This document shows, piece after piece, positions 57,097 to 64,000 of a stretch of 64,000 nucleotides of DNA. Made by a program: the position numbers and the translations under genes. Within the stretch, counting starts at the first letter, position 1, and each line of letters opens with the position of its first letter. Under the pieces are notes generated by a model. That model was not told the DNA's origin. It ran no database searches and saw only the letters and a program-made list of their open reading frames with translations. Source of the stretch: SSC3 sp963769585 (GTDB taxonomy: Bacteria > Actinomycetota > Actinomycetes > Propionibacteriales > Nocardioidaceae); the NCBI GenBank assembly GCA_963769585.1, contig CAVYMJ010000001.1, positions 558,001-622,000 of the forward strand, in the 5' to 3' direction.

Positions 57097-57800
57097 TGCG
57101 CGGGTCCTCTCACGGCACGCCAGACGAACTCGGGGATGCCGTCGAGCACGGTGTCGAGGGCCCGCAGCCGGTGGTCCAGCTCCGGGATGCTGTGCGCACC
57201 TTCGGTGTACGCCAGGATCCAGTGTCCGTTGAAGCCCCAGCCGACGTCGCGGAACGTCAGCAGCGACTCCATCATCCGGGGGTGCAAGACGTCGGAGGCG
57301 AACTTCCGGTCGTCGCAGGTCACGGTGAACGCACGGTTGAAGTCCTCGGACTCCAGCTCGATGTCCTTGTTGAGCACCCTGCCGATGAACCGGCTGAAGA
57401 ATCGCTCCGGGGTCACGCGGAGCTGGGGAAAGCTCACCCCGGCGTCCACGGCCGCGATGGAGTACGGGTGGGCGACCTCGGAGCGCGTGGTCTGCCCCTG
57501 GGCGTTGGTGCTGGTCTCGGTGGTGTGGAAGACGTAGTCGAACGCCACGAACCCGCGACCGTCGTACAGGCCGGTCAGGACGTTGGCCGCACGACGGTCA
57601 TGACCTTGACCGAAGGGTTGGCCGTCGAAGTGGTTGCACCAGCGGTCGTCCCGGGCCGCCCAGGACCAGCCGTGTGAGGCGGCGAAGGCGGCGAACTCCT
57701 CGCGACGCTTCTTGGCGCGGTAGCCGCCCAGGATCGCCAAACCCACCACGACCGCGGCGAACGCGCCGAAGAGCAAGAAGATCGGGGCCCCCGAAGACAT
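57093..57800 (-). CDS. DUF3137-like membrane protein
   Basis: 235 aa from ATG 57800. N-terminal membrane helix (IFLLFGAFAAVVVGLAILGGY), basic patch, then a soluble domain typical of DUF3137/galanin-like proteins (FVAFDYVFHTTETSTNAQG; FFSRFIGRVLNKDIELESEDFNRAFTVTCDDRKFASDVLHPRMMESLL). Often paired with LemA, as here by a 4-nt overlap. Function unknown; the pair probably forms a membrane complex. Confidence 0.85.
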   Translation of the reverse strand: MSSGAPIFLLFGAFAAVVVGLAILGGYRAKKRREEFAAFAASHGWSWAARDDRWCNHFDGQPFGQGHDRRAANVLTGLYDGRGFVAFDYVFHTTETSTNAQGQTTRSEVAHPYSIAAVDAGVSFPQLRVTPERFFSRFIGRVLNKDIELESEDFNRAFTVTCDDRKFASDVLHPRMMESLLTFRDVGWGFNGHWILAYTEGAHSIPELDHRLRALDTVLDGIPEFVWRAVRGPAQ

Positions 57801-57849
57801 GGCCCAAGAGTAGCGATGAGTTCCTCCCGGGATGGCAGTCTGACGCTTC

Positions 57850-58641
57850 ATGAACCAGATGCGCGTCCTTCTCGACGGGCTGGCCTTCCCCGAGTCGCCT
57901 CGCTGGCACGACGGTCGCTGCTACGTGTCGGACTGGGGCACGGGCCAGGTGTACGCCGTCGCGCCCGACGGCTCTAGCCAGGTGGTGACCACGGGGTCGG
58001 CGTTCCCGCTGTGCATCGACTTCCTGCCGGACGGGCGATTACTCGTCGTGCACGGTGCCGAGCTGCTGGTCCAGGACGGCCTGCTGCTTCGTCCGTACGC
58101 CGGTCTGGCGGAGCTCTCCGCGCACGCCTTCAACGACATCACCGTCGACCGGCGGGGCCACGTCTTCGTCAACAACATCGGCTTCGAGTTCCCGGGAGGC
58201 GAGCCCAGGCCCGGGTTGGTCGCGCTGGTCGACCACGACCGGAGACCTCGACAGGTGGCCGACGGGCTGATGTTCCCCAATGGCATGACCGTCCTGGGCG
58301 ACACCCTCGTTGTGGCCGAGTCGTACGCCGGGCGGCTGACCGCCTTCGCGATCGCACCCGACGGCTCACTCTCGGACGGTCGTACCTGGGCCGATCTGGG
58401 TGACGCCGCACCGGACGGCATCTGTGCTGCCGGCGACGGGAGTGTCTGGTACGCCGATGTACCGCATCGCTGCTGCGTGCAGGTCGCCGAGGGCGGCGAG
58501 GTCCTGCGACGGTTCGACCTGGACCGCGGCGCCTTCTCGTGTGCCGTGGGGGACGGCACGCTCTATGTGGCGGCGAACTCCTGGGGCGACGGGTTCGACC
58601 CTGCCGCCCGGAACGGGCAGTTGCTGGCGCTCGACCTCTGA
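57850..58641 (+). CDS. SMP-30/gluconolactonase-like beta-propeller protein
   Basis: 263 aa: GLAFPESPRWHDGRCYVSDWGTGQVYAVAPDG is the first blade with the metal-binding Glu; LSAHAFNDITVDRRGHVFVNNIGFEF, LMFPNGMTVLGDTLVVAESYAGRLTAF and APDGICAAGDGSVWYADV continue the six-bladed fold with the conserved Asn and Asp ligands. Lactonase activity is plausible. Plus strand, divergent from the LemA pair, followed by the F420-type reductase 31 nt later. Confidence 0.92.
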   Translation: MNQMRVLLDGLAFPESPRWHDGRCYVSDWGTGQVYAVAPDGSSQVVTTGSAFPLCIDFLPDGRLLVVHGAELLVQDGLLLRPYAGLAELSAHAFNDITVDRRGHVFVNNIGFEFPGGEPRPGLVALVDHDRRPRQVADGLMFPNGMTVLGDTLVVAESYAGRLTAFAIAPDGSLSDGRTWADLGDAAPDGICAAGDGSVWYADVPHRCCVQVAEGGEVLRRFDLDRGAFSCAVGDGTLYVAANSWGDGFDPAARNGQLLALDL

Positions 58642-58672
58642 GCGGGTACCGCAGCATGGGAGCATTTCGCGC

Positions 58673-59158
58673 ATGGGTCTGCTCACTCCGCTTGCGATCA
58701 AGATCGGCGCTCTCCCGTGGATGCCCCGATACCTTCGACAGATCGTCTGGGTGGACCGGCTGTTGCAGCGGGTGACTCGCGGCCGGGTGACGGTGCTCGA
58801 CATCGCGGGGCTCCCCAACCTGATGCTGACCGTCATCGGCCGCAAGAGCGGCGTGGCACGCACAACCCCGCTGCTCTGCGTTCCCTACGGACCGAGCCTG
58901 CTGATCGCGGGGTCGTACTTCGGCGGGCCCAAGGAGCCGATCTGGGTCAAGAACATCGAAGCCAACCCCGTGGTCACCGTGCGGTTCAAACGCCGCACCT
59001 TGACCCGGGTGAGCCGCGAACTCGAGGGAGACGAGCGCTCGGCCGCGTGGCAGCACATGCTGCGCACCTGGCCGAACTTCGCCAAGTACGAGGAGCGGAC
59101 CGACCGCCGGATCAAGGTTTTCCTACTGTCGCCCCAGGAGGGCAAGCAGGCGGGCTGA
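58673..59158 (+). CDS. Deazaflavin (F420)-dependent nitroreductase-family protein
   Basis: 161 aa DDN-like split-barrel: PNLMLTVIGRKSGVARTTPLLCVPYGPSLLIAGSYFGGPKEPIWVKNIEANPVVTVRFKRRT, the signature of the nitroreductase family deazaflavin-dependent oxidoreductases. ATG 58673. Probably reduces quinones or other electrophiles with F420H2. Odd: its last 36 nt overlap the 3' end of the convergent gene at 59123. Confidence 0.93.
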   Translation: MGLLTPLAIKIGALPWMPRYLRQIVWVDRLLQRVTRGRVTVLDIAGLPNLMLTVIGRKSGVARTTPLLCVPYGPSLLIAGSYFGGPKEPIWVKNIEANPVVTVRFKRRTLTRVSRELEGDERSAAWQHMLRTWPNFAKYEERTDRRIKVFLLSPQEGKQAG

Positions 59159-59713
59159 CGGACCCCCCATCGGTACGTCGAGCGCAGCGCCGAAGCGCAG
59201 GGGACGGTCCAGGTCGGTGACGAAGACACCCACCCACGGGAGCAGGTCGAGCGCGAGCAGGGCCGGGATCTCCCGGCGGGACCCGGTCGCCTGCGAGACG
59301 TCCCAGCCATGCACCGCCACCTCCAGTGCGCCTGCACACGCCAGCACAGATGAGGACAGTGGCCGGTCGCCGACCATCACCGCGCGGTCACGCGCCAGGG
59401 CTGCCCAGGCCCCCAGCAAGGAGCAGGCCTGGACTCGAAGGCGCTGGACCGCGCTTACCGGCGACGGGGGGCCTTCCGGAACGGCCAGCCCGAGGTTCCC
59501 GAGGTCAGCCGCCTCGGTGAGAGTCTCCAGGGAGTCGACCATGTGGTCCAGCAGTGCACCGAGGTCCCAGCGGGCACAGGGAGTCGGACGGTCGAGCATG
59601 GCGGGGCCGACCTCCAGCAGGGCCAGCCGGGTGTACCCGACGGCCCGTTCGAGCATCCCGAGCGCCTCGGCCAGCGGTGGAGCGGAGAGCGGTGCCGACC
59701 GCACTGGGGTCAC
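59123..59713 (-). CDS. TIGR03086/MDMPI-type DinB-like protein
   Basis: 196 aa; GTG 59713 overlaps the sigma factor stop (GTGA). Helical bundle with PLAEALGMLERAVGYTRLAL, TPCARWDLGALLDHMVDSL (metal-site His) and LEVAVHGWDVSQATG (second His). Homologous to mycothiol-dependent maleylpyruvate isomerase N-terminal domains. Translationally coupled to an ECF sigma factor. Its 3' end overlaps the convergent reductase gene by 36 nt. A related domain is in the 49762 fusion protein. Confidence 0.88.
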   Translation of the reverse strand: MTPVRSAPLSAPPLAEALGMLERAVGYTRLALLEVGPAMLDRPTPCARWDLGALLDHMVDSLETLTEAADLGNLGLAVPEGPPSPVSAVQRLRVQACSLLGAWAALARDRAVMVGDRPLSSSVLACAGALEVAVHGWDVSQATGSRREIPALLALDLLPWVGVFVTDLDRPLRFGAALDVPMGGPSARLLALLGRQ

Positions 59714-60711
59714 CTCTCGGCGGGGAGGAAAGGCGGAAGCCCGAAGGTCTCGAACAGCTGGGGGGAGAAGAAGGCGCCGACGTGCGCGACCCGATCCCCT
59801 GCGATGGTCAGCACCTGGAGATGGAACGGAGTGAACTCGCCGTTCGGCTGCCGCATGTAGAGCCCGAACGCCGGCTGGCCGTTGGCCGACGTACGCAGCA
59901 TCTTCATGTCGTGGACACCGCCGGGGCATTGGGTGTCGATGAGCTTGCCGATGTTCTCCGCACCCTGGTACCAGCCAGCGAACGGAGGCATCTCCCAGAT
60001 CGCGTCCTTCTTGAGCAGCGAGACGATCGTGGCGATGTCCTTCTCCCAGAACGCCGCGACGTACCTGTCCAAGAGCTCCTGCTGCTCGGCTGCGACGGGT
60101 TCGGGGACCGAGTCCGAGCTTGGCTGGACCTTGGCCAGCTGCGCGTGTGCGCGCTGAAGGATGGAGTTGACCGCGGCGGTGGAGATCTCGAGCGCTTCGG
60201 CCACCTCGGCGGCGCGCCATCGCAACACGTCGCGCAGGATGAGCACTGCCCGCTGCCGCGCCGGCAGGTGCTGCAGCGCAGCGATGAACGCCAGCCGGAT
60301 CGTCTCCCGGTCGACCGCCTGCTGTGCGGGGTCGGCGATCAGCGAGTCGGGGACGGGCTCGAGCCAGAGCACCTCCTCGGGCGTGACCAGCGGCTCGCCC
60401 GCGAGGCTGCTGGGCGCGCCCAGACCCGTCGGCAACGGCCGCCTCTGCTTGTCCTCCAAGGCGGTCAGACAGACATTCGTCGCGATGCGGTAGAGCCAGG
60501 TGCGCAGCGACGAGCGACCCTCGAAGCCGTGGTACGCCCGCCAGGCGCGCAGGTAGGTCTCCTGAACCAGATCCTCCGCGTCATGGACGCTGCCCACCAT
60601 CCGGTAGCAGTGCGCTAGGAGCTCGCGCCGGAAGGGGTCGGCTAGCCGCGGGAACTCCTCCTGGCCCGACGCGTCGTCGGCGGCCGGAGCCTGGGTTAGG
60701 TCAGTCGACAT
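59710..60711 (-). CDS. ECF sigma factor with SnoaL-like C-terminal domain (SigG type)
   Basis: 333 aa. Region 2: FRRELLAHCYRMVGSVHDAEDLVQETYLRAWRAYHGFEGRSSLRTWLYRIATNVCLTALE. Region 4: LQHLPARQRAVLILRDVLRWRAAEVAEALEISTAAVNSILQRAHAQL. The C-terminal ~110 residues are a SnoaL/NTF2-like domain (LLDRYVAAFWEKDIATIVSLLKKDAIWEMPPFAGWYQG) as in the SigG/SigJ-type ECF groups, where it replaces a separate anti-sigma. Coupled to the TIGR03086 gene (GTGA). The signal may be sensed through the SnoaL domain (inference). Confidence 0.93.
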   Translation of the reverse strand: MSTDLTQAPAADDASGQEEFPRLADPFRRELLAHCYRMVGSVHDAEDLVQETYLRAWRAYHGFEGRSSLRTWLYRIATNVCLTALEDKQRRPLPTGLGAPSSLAGEPLVTPEEVLWLEPVPDSLIADPAQQAVDRETIRLAFIAALQHLPARQRAVLILRDVLRWRAAEVAEALEISTAAVNSILQRAHAQLAKVQPSSDSVPEPVAAEQQELLDRYVAAFWEKDIATIVSLLKKDAIWEMPPFAGWYQGAENIGKLIDTQCPGGVHDMKMLRTSANGQPAFGLYMRQPNGEFTPFHLQVLTIAGDRVAHVGAFFSPQLFETFGLPPFLPAER

Positions 60712-60902
60712 GGGTGGGCCTCCTCGTGAGCCAATCTATGCACAACAGGAACGACTGGTCATCGGGAGAGAACTCATCGGCCACGCGCCGAGACTTTACG
60801 GAAATTCGGATGCGCTCCTTGGGTGACACCTGTCAAGATAGTCTCCGCACGGGTTCGACCGCCACGATCAGCCCGCTCCGTGCCTCCCATACGGAGCGAG
60901 CA

Positions 60903-60934
60903 GCCCAGCCACCCGCACGGGGGTGTGGCTGGGC
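60903..60934. terminator. Hairpin downstream of the DUF2235 gene
   Basis: GCCCAGCCAC / GTGGCTGGGC, perfect 10-bp stem, 12-nt loop, 23 nt past the DUF2235 stop on the minus strand. The remaining part of the 60712-60956 gap should hold the sigma gene's promoter; no clear consensus was identified. Confidence 0.75.
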
Positions 60935-60956
60935 ATCGTGACGGCGGACTCGTGTG

Positions 60957-62123
60957 TCAGTTGGCCGGCTCGCCGAGCGAGTCCAGCAGGGCCACGGTTG
61001 CTTCTCGCGAGTCCTGCGGCAGCCGGACCACCGGCTCGATCACCCCGTCGAAGCTGTGCGTGGCGTCGGCGTAGGCAGCGAGGTTCCGCGGCGAGTAGCC
61101 ACCGTCGCCCAGGTCCTCGGCTGCGGTGCTGGCCACCCGGATCGAGAGTCGTCCAGGAACGTCGAGCCGGCGCAGCCCGCCCTCGAACGCGTCGGTCTTG
61201 GTCAGGCCTGACCTCAGCTTGAGCTTGATCAGCAGGTTGTCGACCCGAAACATCGGCTTGAGCGGGTTGTGACGCAGCACCTTCGAGCCGCTCGCCACGT
61301 AGGTCGAGAGCAGGGGTACGTCGAAGACCAGCCCCTGGCGGTTGGCCTGTGTGGCCATCCAGAACAGGGCTGAGTCCGAGAGTCCGGTGTCGGCGTACCC
61401 GCCCCCGACGTCGGAGTGGGCACCCTGGAACCACACCTGCTTGACCCGCTCGTTCTCAGTGCTGGCCCCATCCTTGGCCGTCCACAGCGCTGGCTCGAAC
61501 TTGAGTCGCAGCTCGTCGATGGCGAGCGCGTGACGGGCACACAACACCTCGTCGCTGAGCTCGAGGTTGTGGAAGCGAGGGGCCAGGGACATGGCTCCGG
61601 GCACGCCGAGGGCGCCCACCGTATCGAAGACTCCGACGAACGCGACCGGCGTGGTGGCGTGGCAGTGCTCCTTGCGGAAGTCCACCAGCGCGGGTGGTCG
61701 GTTGTCGTCGTCCTGCTTGCGGCCCTTGTAGTGGTCGCGGGCTGGGCCCAGCTGGTCGTGGACCAGGGCAAGCTTGGTGATCAGGCCGACGTAACCGATC
61801 ATTCCGACCAGTGACCGGGCCGTGAAAGCTCCACGGGAGAAGCCGAAGACGAAGATCTCGTCGCCGGGCTCGTAGTTCTGGGCCAGGAAGCGGTAGCCGG
61901 CGAGCATGTTGTTGAAGAGGCCGAAGCCGAACGCGCCGCCGAGGATCCGGTCGGTCTCGTACCCGGCACCCCCCACGCCGCTGAGGTAGTAGACCAGCTG
62001 GGGCACACCGTCGCTGGAGCCGGGATCCGTCTGCACGGTTCGCGCGATCTTCTCGATGTTGGTGATGTTCGGGCTGTCGGGCCGGTTCCAGGTCCCGTCG
62101 CAGCAGATCACGAGGCGCTTCAC
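60957..62123 (-). CDS. DUF2235 alpha/beta-hydrolase (Tle1-like phospholipase domain)
   Basis: 388 aa; GTG 62123 gives the usual M/V-KRLVICCDGTWNRPD start, while ATG 62159 adds 12 residues. Neither has a clear Shine-Dalgarno. Serine-hydrolase nucleophile GFSRGAFTAR (~85-95), later FDTVGALGVP and the FQGAHSDVGGGY motif (Asp/His). Member of the family that contains type VI lipase effectors, but there are no T6SS genes here and actinobacteria lack them; a housekeeping or stress lipase/phosphatase-like role is more likely. Stand-alone. Confidence 0.9.
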   Translation of the reverse strand: MKRLVICCDGTWNRPDSPNITNIEKIARTVQTDPGSSDGVPQLVYYLSGVGGAGYETDRILGGAFGFGLFNNMLAGYRFLAQNYEPGDEIFVFGFSRGAFTARSLVGMIGYVGLITKLALVHDQLGPARDHYKGRKQDDDNRPPALVDFRKEHCHATTPVAFVGVFDTVGALGVPGAMSLAPRFHNLELSDEVLCARHALAIDELRLKFEPALWTAKDGASTENERVKQVWFQGAHSDVGGGYADTGLSDSALFWMATQANRQGLVFDVPLLSTYVASGSKVLRHNPLKPMFRVDNLLIKLKLRSGLTKTDAFEGGLRRLDVPGRLSIRVASTAAEDLGDGGYSPRNLAAYADATHSFDGVIEPVVRLPQDSREATVALLDSLGEPAN

Positions 62124-62196
62124 TGTCTGAGAATGGCAAAGGTAAAGGGGTCGGTGCATGGCACGAACGGGCTACCTGCTCGGTAGCGTCGTCTCC

Positions 62197-62589
62197 ATGG
62201 CAGAAGGTGACCTGAACGTCCTCGGGGCAGAGCTCGAGCCCTGTGGGACCGAACCGATGACCGGGTTTTACCGCGACGGTTGCTGCAGCAGCGGCCCCGA
62301 GGACCTGGGCAGCCACACCGTTTGCGCGGTGATGACCTCGGAGTTCCTAGAACACCAGCGGTCGGTGGGCAACGACCTGTCCACGCCCCGGCCGGAGTGG
62401 CAGTTCGCAGGACTGCAGCCAGGAGACCGTTGGTGTGTTGTGGCGACGCGATGGCTACAGGCATACCAGGACGGAGTGGCAGCGCCTGTTGTGCTCGCCT
62501 CGACGCACCTAAGGGCGCTGGACCTGGTCCCCGTCGAAGCGCTTCGCGAGCACGCTGTCGACGTACCACCGGATCTCAGCGCCTTGTGA
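62197..62589 (+). CDS. DUF2237 family protein
   Basis: 130 aa: LNVLGAELEPCGTEPMTGFYRDGCCSSGPEDLGSHTVCAVMTSEFLEHQRSVGNDLSTP, the DUF2237 pattern with paired cysteines (C-x..-CC). ATG 62197 chosen over the upstream ATG at 62158, which lacks homology. Divergent from the DUF2235 gene. Function unknown. Confidence 0.92.
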   Translation: MAEGDLNVLGAELEPCGTEPMTGFYRDGCCSSGPEDLGSHTVCAVMTSEFLEHQRSVGNDLSTPRPEWQFAGLQPGDRWCVVATRWLQAYQDGVAAPVVLASTHLRALDLVPVEALREHAVDVPPDLSAL

Positions 62590-62613
62590 CCAGTCCCCGA
62601 GGGTAGAACGCAG

Positions 62614-62647
62614 CAGGGCGCCCCGCGCCGAAGTGCGGGACGCCCTG
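62614..62647. terminator. Bidirectional hairpin
   Basis: CAGGGCGCCCCGC / GCGGGACGCCCTG (one mismatch) with an 8-nt loop between the convergent DUF2237 and 5'-nucleotidase genes. Confidence 0.85.
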
Positions 62648-62658
62648 GTGCTGTGCTG

Positions 62659-64000
62659 CTACCTGACTCTGATGGTGACCATGGTCGTCGCCTTCTTGAC
62701 GGCGTCGTTCCCGAGGAACTTGACCGTCAGGATCTTCTTGCCACGCTTCGCGAAGACCGGCAGCGTCGCCTTTCCTCGACCGTCGACGATCTTGACGACC
62801 TTGAGCACCCGGTACCCGCGGCGCACGGTCGCGTACCCGTCGATGGTGAGCCCCGGGGCGGAGACCCAGACCGTGACTCGAGCGTGGGTCCTGCCCTGGT
62901 GGATCTTGTGCGGCCGGATCTTCACGGCGACGGTTGGCATCGCCTTGTAGACCCGGACAGTCACCGCGCTCGCGCTCGGCTTGGTGGTGGCGTCGCCGCC
63001 GTAGCGGAGCACGACATGCTTGCGACCCGCGCTGCCGAACGGGTCGAGCAGCAGGGTCGCGGCGCCCGCCACGACGTCGGCAGAACCGACCAACTCGTCA
63101 CCCACGAACGCCTCGACCGTGCCGGTCGCGTCGGGTGGAGCCACCGTCACGTCGACCTGCGTACTGGTCGTCCCGGCGACCACCGGGGTCGTTGCCACCG
63201 TCCCGCTGACCTCCGAGGCGACGGTGTAGCGCCGCTTGGGCACGATGAGGACGGTCGCGCTGCCGGGCAGCCCACTAGGTGCGGTGAAACTGACCGAGGC
63301 ATTGCCGTCGGTGACCGGGTACTCGCCTACCTTGACGGCTGTGCCGCCCGACTCGGGCCGCAGATAGACCGCCACCGAGTCCGTCTCCGGGGTGCCCAGC
63401 GACGTGAGGTTCAGCTTGGTCAGGTCGAAGGCCACGTCGTCGTCGGCCACGACGGTTGCGGGGATGCCCTCGGCGTAGAGCTGACGGCGCACGAAGTCCG
63501 GCGCCACCGGCGAGTGCGAGGTGAGGTACTCGATCCAGGCATCCCGGTCGACCAGGCCGGTGTCCTTCGGCGTTCCGTCGGTGAAGGCCCGGAAGTTGTC
63601 GCCGCCGGTGCCTAGGAAGGAGAACGTCGCGATCGTGTACTCGACGGCCGGATCGAGCGGCTTGCCGTCGACGAGCACCGAGACGACCCGGTCGCCCTCA
63701 GTCCGGGTGGGGTCGAGGACCACGCGCACGTTCTTGGAGAGGCCGAGCTGGAGGAACGGCCGTGACGGGACATTGCCCATCCGGTCGCGCTGCCACTGCT
63801 GTTCGAGCACGGTCGTGAACTGATCGCCGGTGAGCTTGACCGTCCAGAGGTTGTTGACGAACGGCAGCACGGCGTTGGCCTCGGCGTAGGTGATCACGCC
63901 GTCATGGTTGGTATCGCTGCCGTCGACGCCCTGGTAGAACAGCTCGTCGCGCAGACCACCGGGGTTGACCACGCCGATGGTGGCGTTGCCGTACTCCGGC
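62659..64000 (-). CDS. 5'-nucleotidase-type secreted protein, C-terminal part (truncated by window)
   Basis: The frame is open to the right edge; the N-terminal metallophosphatase domain and signal peptide lie outside. Seen first: YGNATIGVVNPGGLRDELFYQG and later SFLGTGGDNFRAF, hallmarks of the 5_nucleotid_C substrate domain. Between them DTNHDGVITYAE (a DxNxDGxIxxxE EF-hand-like loop) leads into AVLPFVNNLWTV, which also fits the family's own GxVTYxEAxxVxPFxN motif. The C-terminal ~270 residues are Ig-like (VYKAMPTVAVKI...). Probably a cell-wall-associated or secreted nucleotidase/phosphodiesterase. Confidence 0.92.
   Translation of the reverse strand, partial: PEYGNATIGVVNPGGLRDELFYQGVDGSDTNHDGVITYAEANAVLPFVNNLWTVKLTGDQFTTVLEQQWQRDRMGNVPSRPFLQLGLSKNVRVVLDPTRTEGDRVVSVLVDGKPLDPAVEYTIATFSFLGTGGDNFRAFTDGTPKDTGLVDRDAWIEYLTSHSPVAPDFVRRQLYAEGIPATVVADDDVAFDLTKLNLTSLGTPETDSVAVYLRPESGGTAVKVGEYPVTDGNASVSFTAPSGLPGSATVLIVPKRRYTVASEVSGTVATTPVVAGTTSTQVDVTVAPPDATGTVEAFVGDELVGSADVVAGAATLLLDPFGSAGRKHVVLRYGGDATTKPSASAVTVRVYKAMPTVAVKIRPHKIHQGRTHARVTVWVSAPGLTIDGYATVRRGYRVLKVVKIVDGRGKATLPVFAKRGKKILTVKFLGNDAVKKATTMVTIRVR

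Noticed and set aside
60840..60870. tRNA-like GGTTCGACC
   Set aside because: No cloverleaf can be formed around it.
60957..62123. Type VI secretion effector (Tle1-like)
   Set aside because: No T6SS or immunity genes adjacent and the lineage is monoderm; only the hydrolase domain is shared.

Overview
This window is a piece of a high-GC actinobacterial chromosome, most likely a Nocardioides-like member of the Propionibacteriales (inference from gene content, codon use and gene order; no rRNA gene is present to confirm it). Gene order matches the conserved origin-proximal block of Streptomyces and related actinobacteria: parA-parB, cwlM, trxA, trxB, anti-sigma M, sigM, a MurJ-partner pseudokinase, murJ, a DUF6049 protein, the CCA-adding enzyme, ino1, a PadR regulator, a class A PBP, a GT87 membrane protein, femX, rpsF-ssb-rpsR-rplI, a MATE transporter and dnaB. 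oriC itself is not in the window and should lie beyond the left end, on the parA side.

Region by region. 1-1.9 kb: parA (5' truncated by the window edge) and parB. 1.9-11.7 kb: genes between parB and cwlM, comprising an epimerase with a divergent HTH regulator, a gamma-carbonic-anhydrase-like protein, a PlsC-type acyltransferase, an AlaA-type aminotransferase, a GNAT, a P450, a PucR regulator and a ferredoxin reductase/fatty acid desaturase pair. 11.7-24.3 kb: the minus-strand cell-wall and redox block from the DUF6049 protein down to cwlM. A second reductase/desaturase pair plus a small cysteine-rich protein sits between trxB and trxA, and the reductase is frameshifted. 24.4-31.4 kb: CCA enzyme, an S55-like secreted protein, an MFS exporter, a SRPBCC protein, ino1 and its PadR regulator. 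31.6-38.6 kb: PBP, GT87, an alanine-racemase-like protein, FemX and an endonuclease IV. 38.6-41 kb: fadD and a TetR regulator. 41.2-49 kb: rpsF-ssb-rpsR-rplI, secreted and membrane proteins, MATE, dnaB. 49-64 kb: an accessory stretch of small enzymes, regulators and secreted hydrolases, ending in a 5'-nucleotidase cut by the window edge.

How they work together. Chromosome partition (ParAB), replication (DnaB, SSB), lipid II flipping and its control (MurJ, pseudokinase, CwlM), peptidoglycan polymerisation and bridge formation (PBP, FemX), thiol redox (TrxA/TrxB) and membrane lipid tailoring (two acyl desaturase systems, PlsC, FadD, Ino1) are packed together.

The best new signals are regulatory or structural. 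They are sigma-R-type promoters at both trxB and trxA on either side of the inserted desaturase cassette; a perfect actinobacterial SOS box in front of dnaB; a three-copy 36-bp palindrome whose arms differ between copies yet still pair; a 22-bp repeat family at two convergent gene ends that supplies stop codons; a 30-bp ArsR palindrome; and a frameshift that splits the second ferredoxin reductase. No CRISPR array, tRNA, rRNA, IS element or prophage was seen.
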